Part shown: one piece after another, positions 34,501 through 47,700 of the stretch
How positions within the stretch are numbered: position 1 is the stretch's first letter
Layout: every line of letters begins with the position of its first letter
Assembly (NCBI GenBank): GCA_030248135.1
Contig: JASANC010003281.1
Location: 1-64,000, forward strand
Source: Theristus sp. LFF4_11
Lineage: Eukaryota; Nematoda; Chromadorea; Monhysterida; Xyalidae
Length of the DNA: 64,000 nt
Direction: 5' to 3'
The notes under the pieces: generated by a model
Database searches by the model: none
Told to the model about the DNA's origin: nothing
The model's input: the letters and a program-made list of their open reading frames with translations, nothing else
Position numbers and translations under genes: made by a program

Positions 34501-37500
34501 CTCCTGAAAAACGCGCGTTTTATGTTTATTCTTTTATTTGGTAATTGACAGGCTCAGATTTATTGGGCAATCTGAAAATGAGGGAACTTAGAAATTGGAA
34601 AACAAAATCTTCCGTTATCCTGAATTGCAGTGCACGAAAATCGGTAAATCACAGTGCAACTTCTTTCGCACTGAATCACGGAAACAACGAATGATCTGGT
34701 CCGGTTTGCAATCCAAACAGCCCAATTGTGGCCGAATGCTTTCTGGTCGCACTCCGATCCGGTTTCTTCACTTTTTTTGTCGCACACGCTGTATTCCGCG
34801 ACAAAGTGTCAGGTCTAAACAAACCGACCGTACCAAAGAGCAATCGTGCGCCCTGCTCCAGCGCCAGTCGTTGGATGTCAAAGAGGCGCTTCAACGAACT
34901 CAAGTCGCCCATCAATTCGCTGTCCGCCACGCAAACGGTCGAGCGATTCGACTCGTGGCCGACCACTGCGACACGATACAACTATAAGTAGGGTTTTTTG
35001 GAGGGTTTTTGTTTTGCGATTTATTGCGACTGGAAAAAAGATACGCTTTCAGATGAAAAGAGGAGTCTTAAGACGAAAACACCGTTTAGTATTTTGTCCC
35101 GCACGCACAGATGTTGTTCTAAATACCGTTGGCAAACTAACCGTGTCCGTAATGCATTCAGATAGCACACACGACACGATTTCAAAATCACGCGGTCATT
35201 TTTCCGAAGCGTCTTTCTTGTCCGAGCGTACGCACAAAAAACGAATTGCCAAATTCCCCTTTACGGTTTATAATCAACCCGGTTACAATTTTTTATGCAG
35301 TAATGATTGAAAATGTCAATGGAGCCAAAAACCTTATTCAGACGGCGTCGCTGCGAGTTGCTGTCCATTCCACGTTTTCCGATTCACGTTGACCCCGCCG
35401 CTATTGGAAACAATTCAGCTCATTGGTAAATTGTTTTGATGAAAAAATGCGGATTGCATAGAAAAACTTGATTTTAAATATTCTTTTGCGGTTATAACGC
35501 GATACCACACGGAAAAAAAACTACACCAGCAAAAGCACCATTTTTCGTTCATTTCTTTTGACAACAGTGTACCAGAACAGCGAGTAATTCAATGTAACGT
35601 GCGGGTAACCGAGGTTTTCTAGTGGCGAATGATTCCATCAAATGAAAAATGCTTAATTTTAATACTACAAACAAAACGAACAAACGAAAAATACTGGGAC
35701 ATAAAAATACACAACAGAACAGAAACAGAGAAATTACATCAGAAAAAAACCACAAAAGCAACAAACACAGTGGCTAGCATAACCAACTGAACATACCGAA
35801 TCGAATCAGAAGTTGGCAGGGGAAAAACCTAAGCCACCACAAGGAACAATAAGTAAAAAAACTAACAGAAAAGAACGAAAACTACCGGACCAACCAAAAA
35901 ACTGGATGTGTTTTTTCACCAAGAAACCACAACAACAGAAAGTGCGATATCAAAAATTGGCCTGAAAAGAATGACCAGACCATTAAAAACATAAAAACGG
36001 CAGAACAATACTGATTGGTTTAATCGATCAAATGTGTTTTATTTCGCATTGCGAAACAATCAATCAACAAAATAATCAACTGATCTTTGACTGACACAAT
36101 GAATTGTTAAATCAATCAATCCGTCAATCAACCAGTCAATCAAACAATAAATAGATTAATCAATCAATCGATTCAACCAATTAATCAACCAATCAGCACA
36201 CCAATCAATCGATCCCTAATTCGAGGTGGTGGCTGTTGTTGCAGCGGCCGTTGCCGAACTCTCGAGTTGCCTAGACGCATCGATCAACCAATCAATCAAC
36301 CAGTGCATCAACCAATCAATCAACCAGCGCACCAACCAACCAATCAATCAACCAGTGCACCAATCAATCAATCAACCAGTGCACCAAGCAATCAATCAAC
36401 CAGTGCATCAACCAATCAATCAACCAGCGCACCAACCAACCAATCAATCAACCAGTGCACCAACCAATCAATCAACCAGTGCACCAATCAATCAATCAAC
36501 CAGTGCATCAACCAATCAATCAACCAGCGCACCAACCAACCAATCAATCAACCAGTGCACCAAGCAATCAATCAACCAGTGCATCAACCAATCAATCAAC
36601 CAGCGCACCAACCAACCAATCAATCAACCAGTGCACCAACCAATCAATCAACCAGTGCACCAATCAATCAATCAACCAGTGCACCAAGCAATCAATCAAC
36701 CAGTGCACCAACCAATCAATCAACCAGTGCATCAACCAATCAACCAACCAGCGCACCAACCAATCAATCAATCAACCAACCAACGCACCAATCAATTGCC
36801 TAATTCGAGGCGATTGCTGCAGTCGAACTCGACGAATGCCGCGACGCGTCGATCACCTCCCAGACGCACGTGCGAATCGCCTGATCGACGAAGATGCGCG
36901 CATCGTAGCAGGCGAACAGCAACTCGGAGATCAAGCGTTCGTCGTCGTCGGCGACGTTCTCGACCTCGCAGTTCCAGCTGAACATCTCGATTCTGAAGCG
37001 ACAGCGAGCGAGATTGAACGGTTTTTTTCGTTTTTGGTCGACAGTCCATTTCGAGTTGAGTTTGCAGTCTATTGCCATATATCACTGGTTGGTTGGTGAT
37101 GACCACGGATGCAGAACAGGCACTGCTTGCAGTAAAGGCGGAGTGTAGACGACGCCCCACTCGACGGTGTTCTGTACGCTTTTCAGGGTTAGCCGTGGTT
37201 AAAAACATCGCCCAAAATCACCGTTCGTTCGTTCGTTCCAATCGAATTAACCAATCACACAAGCGACCGCCACAGCCACCTAATCAACCTCCACCTCGCC
37301 CCAGCCAATCAAAAGTCAATGCACCAACCAACCAATCAATCAATCAACAAATCCATCCATCAATCGCCAACCAACCAATCAATCAATCAATCAACCCCAT
37401 CAACCCAAATCCACCCACTTCAGCGTGACATTATAGTCGCGTTCGTGTCGTCGCGTGTTGAACCGCAGCATCGTCAGCATCGGCTCGCTGCAAGCGCCGA

Positions 37501-38982
37501 AGTACATGCCCTCCTCGAAGTCCAATTCGGTGCACAGCACTGACGATTCGTCGTTTGGATCTGGAATAGCAAAAATTGAAACATTATTAATGCTCGTCAC
37601 TTTTTTCGCTGCGGCACAAATTGCAATCAGTGGAAACCCAAACCATTCAAACGTCCTGCATGATGCTGATTGGCTGTATTAGGACGTGAAACTTGACCGA
37701 CCAATCAGCGTTGATTTGTTTGTCCATTGCTGCCACAAGGGAAATTGTGAAAACCGGCAGTTGTGAAAATATGGTACTAATTTATCCTCAGCCAAACTAC
37801 GTGAGCGATTTATTCGTGGCCATCTGAATAAAGCTCGGACACTGCAGCACTCGTAACCAATCAGCATATCCAATTCAAATGTGCAATATAGCCAGCCATT
37901 CATCATGCAACAGGGACAACGGAAACCAATTCAACGTTTGATTCAAAAACAACAAAGAAAGCTGCAAAAAATAGCACCGATTGACAGCTGTTCACAAGTT
38001 TCTTGTAGCTTCAATTTGAACGCTTTCAATTGTTCGTGCCACATCACCAGCGCGTTGCGATAGGCCATGGGCGATTCTGTGGATTGCGAAAAATTCAAAT
38101 GTTATTCCAGTGAAGAGCGAAACAAAAGTCAAACGTTTGCGAAATTTCAATCTCTCCGTAGTGGTGTGGGCAGGGCTGTAGGTTACGCGTTACGCGGGAC
38201 CTGAAAACTACGAAACCGTACAGTACGAACAAAAACTATGCATGATTTGTGAACTACGTAACACTGATTGGTTGCACTTGCACAGAACTAGGCGCACCAA
38301 TTAGTGACCCGAATTCTTGAAACGCAGCCAATCAGCGAGTTCCACATGCATTTGAGTTCGACTGTACATGCTTCATGCTCGCAATTGACAATTCCATCAT
38401 CCACCCCACCAATCAACTGTTACGAGTGTCTCTTTCAAACAGGTTCATCCGACCGAACCCCAGCTGAATGATTTCATTGAAAACCCCCAAAAACGCCAAA
38501 CAAGACCAAAACACCGAAACATACTCTTCTAAAAAAACCCACGAAACGCCAAACAAACCATTCAAAAGCTCACTTTTCAACGAATACATGAACGCTCGAT
38601 CGCGATAGGAGCCACAACGGTCGTTGATATCGCGTTGCTCCAACAGACTCAGTTTCGCCTTGTGCCTCTCGGACAGTGCGTCGTGGAGATCTTTGGAGCT
38701 GCGAGAAAAACGGCGCATTCATGAAGCAGTATTTAGTAACGCGCAGCTGTGCTGTTAGAACATAGCTAGGCGGTGGTCACCTAATACTGCACCATGAATG
38801 CTCCTAAAAGTGCATTCGTGATTCGCGCTTTTGTGAAGCGGGTTGTTTTGAAACTCAACTCAAAATGCCCGTATTTGGCAACCTTTTCTCCATTGCTGCG
38901 GGGGGGCGGAGTCTCGCCGCTGCACATGCATGATCACCGGACCAATCACCTAACCGCCAATAAATTATAGAGTTCGACGCCG

Positions 38983-39026
<44 letters not shown>

Positions 39027-40323
39027 AAACTCACTAATTCTTGAAGCGACTCTGCAGCATCGGCAGATCAACGACGGGCGAATGATGATGGTGACCGCCG
39101 AAACCGACGCAACGCGCTCGCTCGAATGGATCGACGCGATTGCCGTCCGCAGTCGATCGTTGCTGCTCCTTCAGCCAGTTGCTCAGCAGCTGATGCACGT
39201 CGATGCTCGGATTCTGCTCGTCGATCAGACTGTTGCTGTTTGGCTGCGGCAGCGAGTCGAGCAGGATTCGGTGAATGCGGATGGTCTGCGGTTTTTTTTG
39301 TTGTTGAAAAATCGAGTGCGGTTTTTCGGAAATTTGAGTGCGATGTTCGACCACCTTTCGAACGCACGAAGGCTCGCTGGGACAGTACAGCAGACCTTTG
39401 GAATTTCAGCCAACCACTGTACACTGAACACAAGAACATCAATAAAAAACGTTTTTTATCGTGTTTTCCAACTTCTTGAGCCTTCAAAATCCTCGGATCA
39501 TTCCATGCCAATTTTGGTTTCTCATCGACTCGTTTCGATGAGTCGCAGCCTTGTTCCGGAGTCACGAACGATGACAACGATTTCGACGTTGAACTGCTGA
39601 CCGTTGGTAACTCCGACGAGGACTGAAATAGAGGGAATGGTGAACATGTGACAATCAGACACGAGATTTCTTGTGACAAATGACAGGGACAAATGACGTT
39701 TTCTGACTGGCTCATTGGGCTGAAGGTGTCCGAGCGGCATCGACACGTTCCAAATGAATTGTAACATCAAGCAACTGTGGTGAATCGCGTTGACAAACAC
39801 AATCATCGGTGATAATGCGCACCCACAGCTTGTACGCAAATATCAAAAAGCTCAATCGAAAAAACCAGCCAGTGAAAGAAGCACAGGATGTTATTTACAC
39901 AGAAAAAAACCTCACCGAACGCTCCGGCGAGTGCGCCGTCGACATACAAGACAACTTCCGACTGCGGAGACTCGCCGCGTCGCTGTCGCTTTCGTGTTTT
40001 TCAGACTCCATTCTGGTGGCGCCGTTGTTGTTTGTTTCTTCGCTCACAACTTTCCGGATTTCAGGTCGGTCCTTCGCAATGTGCAGCCGTTTCACATTCA
40101 CCTCGTTTTTCTGTTGTTGTTGTTGTTTCGGTGGCGACGGCGACTGGGGCTCGGCGGATGCGGAGCGTGTGCTTGTGGTGCTGGTGAAGCATTTCAACGT
40201 CCTTTCAAACTCGGTTGCTCGTACTGATGACGACGACTGTTTTGAGCGGTTGTTTTCATCAGCAGCAGCTTTCGCAAACCGATCCGTTATTTTCGAGTTG
40301 TTGTTGTTGTTCGCCTGCTCCAT
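31577..40323 (-). CDS. Unidentified multi-exon protein
   Basis: Minus-strand exons with agreeing phases: 39916-40323 (ATG, Ser/Gln/Asn-rich N-terminus), 39745-39828, 39473-39622 (weak donor), 39035-39285, 38574-38698, 37996-38076, 37419-37560, 36857-36992, 34834-34981, 34206-34318, 33735-33855. Then comes 32300-32561, whose upstream junction does not fit in phase (a small exon may be missing), and 31577-31977 ending in TAA. The product is at least 640 residues. Recognisable blocks include SIDVHQLLSNWLKEQ, PMAYRNALVMWHEQLK, FSWNCEVENVADDDERLI, LKRLFDIQRLALEQGARLLF, HDSAHWVAQLLADC and an acidic Ser/Glu-rich tail. There is no signal peptide or membrane span; it looks cytosolic and largely helical. 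I could not place it in a family. Confidence 0.65.
32572..32722. mobile_element. CAGTCGAAC-type MITE, worn ends
   Basis: Arms GCAGTTAGCTGATTGGTTGGTGATCACGTG and CACCAACCAATCAGCTAATTGTGAATGAT face each other; the terminal CAGTCGAAC bases are degraded. It lies about 10 bp beyond the 32300-32561 exon of the minus gene. Confidence 0.65.
33389..33548. mobile_element. CAGTCGAAC-type MITE
   Basis: The left end CAGCCGAACTCTAAATTATAGGG and right end AATCTAGAGTTCGACAG are followed by TA. The inner arms hold GGTCACGTGATG and CACGTGATCACCAACCAAT. It sits in an intron of the minus gene. Confidence 0.8.
33937..34078. mobile_element. CAGTCGAAC-type MITE
   Basis: The left end CAGTCGAACTCGG and right end ATAGAGTTGACTG are followed by TA. 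Arms are partly degraded; the left arm keeps CCACGTGATGC, the right CCAATCAGCTGATTG. Intron of the minus gene. Confidence 0.75.
36060..36800. repeat. CAATCAACCAGTGCACCAAC minisatellite
   Basis: Dozens of short units made of CAATCAAT and CAACCAGTGCACCAAC alternating with CCAGCGCACC variants, with higher-order blocks of about 100-130 bp repeated around 36330-36700. It lies in the intron between exons 36857-36992 and 34834-34981 of the minus gene. It reads open in all three + frames (periodic Asn-Gln-Ser-Ile-Asn-Gln), which reflects the repeat and not a gene. A smaller CAACCAATCAAT patch follows at about 37317-37400. Confidence 0.92.
37110..37228 (+). mobile_element. SINE 3' fragment
   Basis: Shares GGTGTTCTGTACGCTTTTCAG, GGGTTAGCC and TAAAAACATCGCC with the longer SINEs at 52365, 53976 and 57171. 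The tRNA-like head is missing or unrecognisable and the CAA tail is absent. Confidence 0.6.
38716..38806. mobile_element. GCATTCATGAAGCAGTATTTAG hairpin, copy 1
   Basis: An inverted pair, GCATTCATGAAGCAGTATTTAGT and CTAATACTGCACCATGAATGC, separated by a short loop with GTAGCT-like sequence. Copies lie at 49128, 50638 and 56792. At about 85-90 bp it is almost all stem. Located just upstream (in gene sense) of exon 38574-38698. Confidence 0.8.
38983..39026. repeat. (CAA)n microsatellite
   Basis: About 14 CAA units directly beside the splice donor of exon 39035-39285. On the sense strand of the gene this is a (TTG)n run just inside the intron. It may be the tail of a lost SINE. Confidence 0.85.
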
Positions 40324-41751
40324 TTTGTTTACTTGCTGTTGCTGTGGTTCTTTTTTTGTTTATTTGTAGTTTTTGTCTGTTTTAAATACTTTTTCCGATT
40401 GACCTGCGCAAAAACTTCAAAGTGCAAACCAATCAATTGCATGCACGTTGATCATTCGATGATGACGTGTAAAATGTTGATTGGCTGCAGAAGGTGGCAG
40501 AATGGAAAACCGCGCCAAACGCCCTCTTGCGACTGTGACGTAAAATCGGATGCGAGAAACTCTGGAAGTTTTTTTTGAGCAGACAGTTTTTTTGGTTGAC
40601 GCTGGATTTTGGCCTGTGGGTTCGCGCAAAATAAGGAGTTTGATAATTCAAAACATCTTGTTTTGTTTCGACTGACTGAGAATCAAACAAGCAAGATCTT
40701 TTCCAAACGCAAAATCTATCGAATTACGGCCCCTATCGAATTTGGTCTCCTCGAACCAACAACTATTAAACACCGGATCAACATATAATTTACTTTTTTC
40801 ATTTTGATGCCTTTTCGGTTCTGTGATTTTGACGTTGACGTTATTCCTCCTGCGGTTTGGGTTTGTTGCATTTTCTTGCGGCGCGTCAGTTTCCTTGGTT
40901 TGCTTGTTTACTTTCGTATCCACCTGGAATGCAGCGTGAGTTTGTGTGACTTTTTGAATGAAACGTAAGTTGCTCAACAAAACAACAGTTGAAATTTGAA
41001 AAAGAAAAAGTGGCGTGGGCAGAGGATCTTCACAAACGAAAGTCGCCGCCCGCAGAGCAAATCCAGTTTCGTTTGCTGTATGTTTGTGTGTGTCTGCTGA
41101 ACTGAAAAGTAAGCAAAAGTCAATCATTTTCGTTATCATTGTTGTCATTTTCTGTTTTTCTTGCGTTGATTTCTTTTCCGCCACCAATGACGCTCTCAAA
41201 TGTCGTCGTGTAACCCGCCAGAATTCATCATCGATTTTTTGATTTTCATCATTTTTGTTCTGCACTGCCCGCGCGCGGTTCTCTCGCAGTTGGCAGGTGG
41301 GTCGTTTTCAGAAAAACAATAATGTCAACTGTGTCTGGTCTGACCCTGGCGTGGCGTGCTGATTGCCTACTGCATCATGTTATGTCCATGTAAATATTGA
41401 TAATTCAAAACAAACCCTAATTTTTCAGTTCCGTGCATAGTTTTTTCATGTGAGAAATATGATCTAATTGGAAAAACGATAGAGCTTTCTTGAAAAGGGT
41501 TTTGGGAAGATGGTGTACACTGTACAGTCGAAATCTAAATTATAGGGAATCAGCTGATTGGTTGGTTGTCACTGATGCATGCATTCTGTGCAGGCATTTC
41601 TGTAGAGCGTTCACGCACCACTTCTAACTTTATTTCATTTTTTCTTGGAAAAAACTTCAAAACGCTCTTTGGACGAAAACAAACGCACTGAAACGGAAGC
41701 ATTCGTTTCGACTTTTTTCTGATGAAAAAAAACTAACAAAAACAATTCCAG
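40324..41751. other. Divergent spacer, no confident gene
   Basis: This separates the unidentified minus gene from the first visible exon of the Kunitz/lustrin gene. A 205-codon minus frame (40648-41265) is basic and Asn-rich without a domain. A plus stretch near 41120-41190 is strongly hydrophobic but lacks a nearby ATG. A signal-peptide exon of the Kunitz gene should lie here or further left; I could not identify it. Confidence 0.4.
41525..41615 (+). mobile_element. CAGTCGAAC-type MITE, left half only
   Basis: CAGTCGAAATCTAAATTATAGGGAATCAGCTGATTGG is preceded by TA. The element runs to about TTCTGTGCAGGCATTTCTG and then stops; the right arm is lost. It lies 137 bp upstream of the first Kunitz exon. 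Confidence 0.7.
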
Positions 41752-44700
41752 CACAACAGTGCCAACAACCGAAGTCGTCCGGATACGCGTGCACGGAGCA
41801 CTCGACCACGCAGCACTTTTGGTATTTCGATAACGGCCCGAAAGAGTGCCTCCAGTTTCAATTCCACGGCTGTGGCGGCAACGGAAATCGATTCGCGACC
41901 AAGGAGCAATGCTGGGAGGGATGCTCGGCGCTTGGTGAATTTTTCTTAAGTTTTTCATAGATCACGCCATTTTTGTTAGGTTTTTGATTATTTCCTTGGT
42001 TTTTTTTCGCTGAGATAAAAAGGTCGTCAACGAAACGACAAACAGTCGGTTGAGACAATCTTCATCGACACATTATTGCATTGATTATTTTGTTCTTTTC
42101 CTCTCCTCAGTGTATCGTTTCGTCAACGACCACTGTGGCAGGTATAATATTTATTGTGAAGTGCGTACCCACATGTTGTCATGAGTCATGACTAAAATAC
42201 GGTAAATAGTTGGGAACAGTCTAAAATAAAATAGATTTTATTTTTTTGTAGCAAAACACAAAAACGCGGATCGTTGTTGTTGTTGCAGCCCAATGCGGCA
42301 AAGGTGACCCTGCGCTGGACCGCTACGGCAACTACGTCCGCTGTTCACCGTTCCGTTCGTGTCCGCCCGACTATGAGTGCGTACCGGACAACAGCCGCCC
42401 GGGCGGGAACACACTGTGTTGTCCGATTCCTGGTAAGAAATTCCTGGTCAAATACCGGGTACGTCATAAGGCGTTCGGTTCAATTCATAATCGAGTTTTG
42501 CCAATTATTGGCAAACTTGGTGCGCTGAAAGCGCATTTCCACGCTTAAAGGTAGTTTCTGCAAGTATCTTATTGTTATCATTGGTGTTTACGATCGAGAT
42601 TTGCAATACTGTGGCCCACTGGCTAAAGCACACCGGCAAAAACTCTCTGCGAAAACTCTGGCAAGGAAAATCACAAAATGATGATATTTGAATGTTTTCA
42701 GCGGACATAACAAATTCCAAGGAACATTCCAAGAATTACGGTATGGCCGGTTAAACATAGCAGCTTTTTTCAGGGTGCAAGGAGCGCGCGAATTTTGAAT
42801 GAAAGAAAAAAGACGTTCATAAACTGAATTGTGTGCCAAATTTGTCGCGTTTTTTTAAACTAATGGATTGTCCGCGCTATTCTGTTCATTCTTTATCCCT
42901 TGTACACATGATTGGGAATTACGTTGGCTTTCTTGAAAAAGACAACTCCTAGTCTGCGGCTGATCCCGCCTTGATGGACTGTCTCATTTATTCGGCCATA
43001 CTGTACGAAAAATGCAAAATCTTCAAATTCAAATCACAAAATCATGACATTCAAAAACATTATCACATCAAAAAACGCGAGTTTAAAGGGCCCGAAATTC
43101 AACTAAAATGTCGAACTTTTACGTCACTAAAACGTTCAATAAAAATCAAAGTTCCATTGCCACCGACTCCCCTTTCTTTTGCCATTGCCACACGCCGCTG
43201 ATAAGCTTGGGTTACTGTAGCAAAACTGAAACAATTAATTACAAAAATTAATTAATTAAAACAAAAAATTCAACGATTAATTGTGAATGGGAGAGTGCGT
43301 GAATGCGAGCAGCGTGCGTGAACGTGCTGTATACAAGAACTGCGTTATTACACTCAAGAACGGCGTTGTTGAGGCATTCATTCTGCACGTTTGCCTGAAT
43401 TCTTCATGATTTCTTCAAATGGCGCTTTTCTGCGCAGCTTGCAGCGCTGTGTTGTCGGTTCGTCTAATGTCTATTTTCGGATCGCTTTTTCTACCGGCGC
43501 CAGTTACAAAAAACGTAAAGTATTCGCGCTTTGGTCGCTTATTTTTAAATATAGTCCTGTCATGCGTCAACCCGGCTAACTTGCGCCCAATTCATAATCG
43601 GCCTTTGACGTTTGACAGTTATGACAATTGCGCTCTGTATTAGAGGTACACGACCCATATCAGCAAATCGTGTGATGCAAATACCGTAAAGTCTTGCATA
43701 TAAGGTCTCCTTATATAAATTTGAAAATCAAAAATTTCAGAAAAAAGTGGAAATTCGTGTGACAGCCTTATAAGTGGGAGGAGGTCTTATAAAGCGAACA
43801 TTAGGAATTCCGGGCCTTATAAACGGGGGAGGATTTCGACCAAGTCAAAATTTTGAATTTTTTGGTTTCCCGCCGTGTGACACTCCGCCCACTTTTGGGT
43901 GGGGGTCTTATAAGTGGGAGGAACCTTATATGCAAGACTTTACGGTATTTTTTGTCTGCACGGCGTGTTGTTCCCGGTTCTTGGGTATTGTTGGTTCGTA
44001 AAATTCACGAACAGCGAGCAGTGGTAGGTGCCATTCTGGAGCGAGAACCATTTCACCCAGGTGTAGTCGTCTTGGCAATCGTGACAAATTTGTCATGAAA
44101 ACCCACGGATACCCAATTAATCAATTAGATAGGTATGACGGATACCCAGAAGTTCTGCGGCGACATCCGGCACTGGCACCGGCCCGTAAACGTGTTTGCA
44201 ACATAATACACGGTTTAGTGAGAAAGCGTTCGCTGCTCTTGCATTTGGTGCTTGCGATTGTGTACGTACTCGATAATGTGTTTCGATAACTTTGTTCAAT
44301 CGTTGAGGTGAGGTACTTCAACTAGGTAGGTATGCATGTATGACAGCAGCTTCCAACTTCAATTGTATGTCGATGACGGGTGTTCGAGTGAGTTATTCTG
44401 GTCACAAGTGGCTATTTTATTCTTGATTTTATTCTTGACTTTTATTATACTATCGAAGTGGAAACTGTTATACGTAGATTCAGCAATTTTTTGAACAGTA
44501 GCACCAAACAGACATGAAAAAAAAACTGAACTGTTGTAAACTAAACCATTGCATCAAAAGAAACAAGACAAAACATGCACGCGGTATTTCTTATCGGCAT
44601 TTCATGCTGTAACCAGCACATGAGTTGAGTTGAGTATGAACTTGTGACAAGGCCTAACCTATTGCTGCGGGAGATTCATTGCGAAAACACAATAATTCAA

Positions 44701-47700
44701 TTCAACACTTTTATTTGCGGACGCGCCCGATACAAACAACAACTGCCCAAAAAACACAAATGAAACACATTTTATATCCAAATTCTAGACAAAACAAAAA
44801 TTGAAAAGACATACATACAACAACAAACATTTAAAAGAATTCGGATCAAAAATCAAAAAAAAACATGCGTTAAAAACATGCGTTCTGACGGCGGGCGGGC
44901 GTCTTGGCCTGGTCTTGGTCCAAAGGTTAGGTGCATTTTGTCGGCGTGCGTTTGTCGATTTCAAACGGCTATCTAGAAAGAATAAGAACATTTTTCTAAA
45001 GAAGAAGAATGAAAACATTTTGTTTGTGCGTTTGTGCGATCAAAAATTTCTCTAAAAAATGCGATGGTGCCATAGAGCTGAGCGCCAAGCTGGAGATTGC
45101 AAGATTGCGTCAAGCGTAGGCATGTGTGCCAGTGAGTGTGTGTATACAGTGATATTACACCGTGCGCGTTAGCGCGATGTTTTGTGCATGTTTTGCACAT
45201 GAGTGCCAGTGAATGTGAGAGACTGCGTGTGTTAATGCGAAAGTGCGTTTTAATGCGGGAGTGCGTGTGGTACATTAGATGGTGTGTTTGCGAGTGTGGT
45301 ACATTAGATGGTGTGTTTGCGAATGTGGTACATTAGATGGTGTGTTTGCGAGACTGTCCCATGCGAGACTGTCGGGGATGTTACAAACTGCAGTGAGTCT
45401 TCTACATTGTTGTTGTTGCAATAGAAGAAACGGTTGATAATTGCGTGATCAACTGATGAATTCGCTTCATATGATCGTCGCCACAGTTGGGCGGAGTTTG
45501 CGGCGAATCGTCGGAGATTCGGGTGGACTCTGAGAAAATCGGTTTCGGCGGCTTTGCGGCGTTGAAAAGCGGCTTTCGGTTTTTTACGCACAGGTTTACA
45601 CAAAAAAACACAAAATGCTAATACCGTGTTACCCCCAATAAACCCCCATGGGGGATTAATACGTCAGCGACTTTTAGGGGTGGGGGTTTATTGGTGGGGG
45701 GATTATTGGTGTGGGGGGGTTTATTTACAAAAAATTCTAGGGGTGGGGGTTTGTTGAAAAATGGCAAAAATAGGTACCTTGCATGGCAGGCAAGAAAGTC
45801 GCAGAAACTTCTACTTTTCACAGAGATTTCCTTTTGTAACAGCCTTTTGTAATGAAATTACCATTAACTCATCCCTTTGGGGCCTTTGGTAGCACAATTT
45901 CACCAATGTCACTGCATTCAGCCACTGAATTCGCTGGGTATGTGTTTCAAACAGGTTTCCAATTAACCCCCATGTGGGATTATTTGTGGGGGGGGGGAAT
46001 TATTCGGAAACTGGTTGGGGGGTGGGGTTTATTGGTGGAGGGGATTAATGGTGGGGGGGGGGGGGTTAATGGGGCTAATACGGTATTTGAAGGTTTTTAG
46101 CAGACATAACAAATTCATCGAACATGAAACACATTCCAAGACTTTGCAAAATCTTGACATTAAAAAACATTCAAAAATTCAATATTCAATATTCAACATT
46201 AAACATTCAAAAATTTGCACTTTTTCTTTTGCCCCACGCTGCCACTGATAAGCCATTCCCACACGCGATTACTGTAACGAAACTATAAAATAAATTTTTT
46301 TTAACGATTAATTAATTGCAAATTTTATCGAGAACCGTGTGCGTGAACGTGAACGTGAACAAAAACTGCTTTGTTACACCCCTCCCCGGCTAAACTTGCG
46401 CTTGTCCGCAGACGCAGCTAGACGCTCAGAACGTCGTACCTGTGGTATAGACACGCGATTGCTCGAGATTGGGGATTCTAGCGTGGTCGCGGGCTGGAAC
46501 GTGGCGTCGGAATCTCCGAGCGGTTTGGGACTCTCCCCGACGGGTCGTTCTGCGACGGTGGCGTGCTCTGCAAATTTCAAACGATTGAGGTGTACCGTGT
46601 CTATAGGGGTGTCGCAACCAAAGGGGACAATACGTGCATTCGTGGGCGTGATTGAAACGATCGTGTAAGGGCCCTTCCATTTTGGCGCGAGTTTTAACGA
46701 GACCCCCTTTGGAACTGCTTCTACGCGCAAATAGACCGTATCGCCTGCCTGAAACGAGTGTGGACGCGAGGCGCGATTGTACAACTCGGCGTTTTTATTG
46801 CAGTTAATAGACCAATTTTGTAGCGCGGCTTGCCATGCATCGCGAAGCGAAGATTGCAGAAAGTCCAAGTAAGTGGGGGGGGGGGGGATAATCGACAGTG
46901 TAAGACGAGGGCGCGAAGTTCAAGACGGCTTGAGACGGGGACGAGGGACGGTAGCCGTACACGAGTTTAAACGGCGTGACGCCCGTGGTGTCGCTGTAAC
47001 TCGTTCGATAATCGAACATCAATAGATCTACGTGTTGATCGCAGAGATGTTGCCGTTTTTGGCAGAACGTGGCTATCGCGGTTTTCCATGTTTTCACTTG
47101 GCGTTCCGCGGCGCCATTACATTGTGGTCGCCAACCCGAGGTGGCTTGCTTGTGTTCAGGCGCCAGATGTAAATGTCACCGGTTTTGATTCTAACCATCT
47201 GCTGGTTTCCGACTGTGCTGCGCCGGATGATCGGGCCTGGCGTGATTAGTTCACCGGTCACTGGCTCACTGGACATGACTTGTTTGGCAACACAGATAAT
47301 CTTGGTCCTGGTCAATCGTGTTCCTGTCCACACACATGGTGGTTCGAGTGGCAGTTGATCACAGATCATTCCAAACGCATTCTTTTGATCGGGTTTTTCC
47401 ATATTCGAAATTAACTCTTGACACTCACTCAATGCGGGATGGAACGATTCTATGTGCTGACTGTGCTCTTGTGCGCCGAGTGGTACACACCTGTGCTAGA
47501 ACGATGCCCTTGCAGACAACGGTGTGTACAGACAGAATGCTTTGTACAAGGAACTTTGCTTTGTTATTATTAAACATCACGAGATTTAGGTAGCTGTATA
47601 TTTTATTCGTCACATATAAACGCGCGGGCGAGGAATAGCACAAAACGCGGCATTTATCATGAATTCCTGACGATTTTCGTTGTAACATTTCCATGCAGCG

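Noticed and set aside
36060..36800. CRISPR array
   Set aside because: The units are direct minisatellite repeats without unique spacers, in an intron of a eukaryotic gene.
36226..37099. Plus-strand frames of 178-251 codons with repeated Asn-Gln-Ser-Ile-Asn-Gln and Pro-Val-His-Gln
   Set aside because: They arise from the minisatellite: all three plus frames stay open with the same periodicity, and the region lies between phased exons of a minus-strand gene.
40648..41265. A 205-codon minus frame as an independent gene
   Set aside because: Low-complexity, Asn/Lys-rich, no domain, no clear splice partners. It could hold an upstream exon of the minus gene, but I cannot support it.
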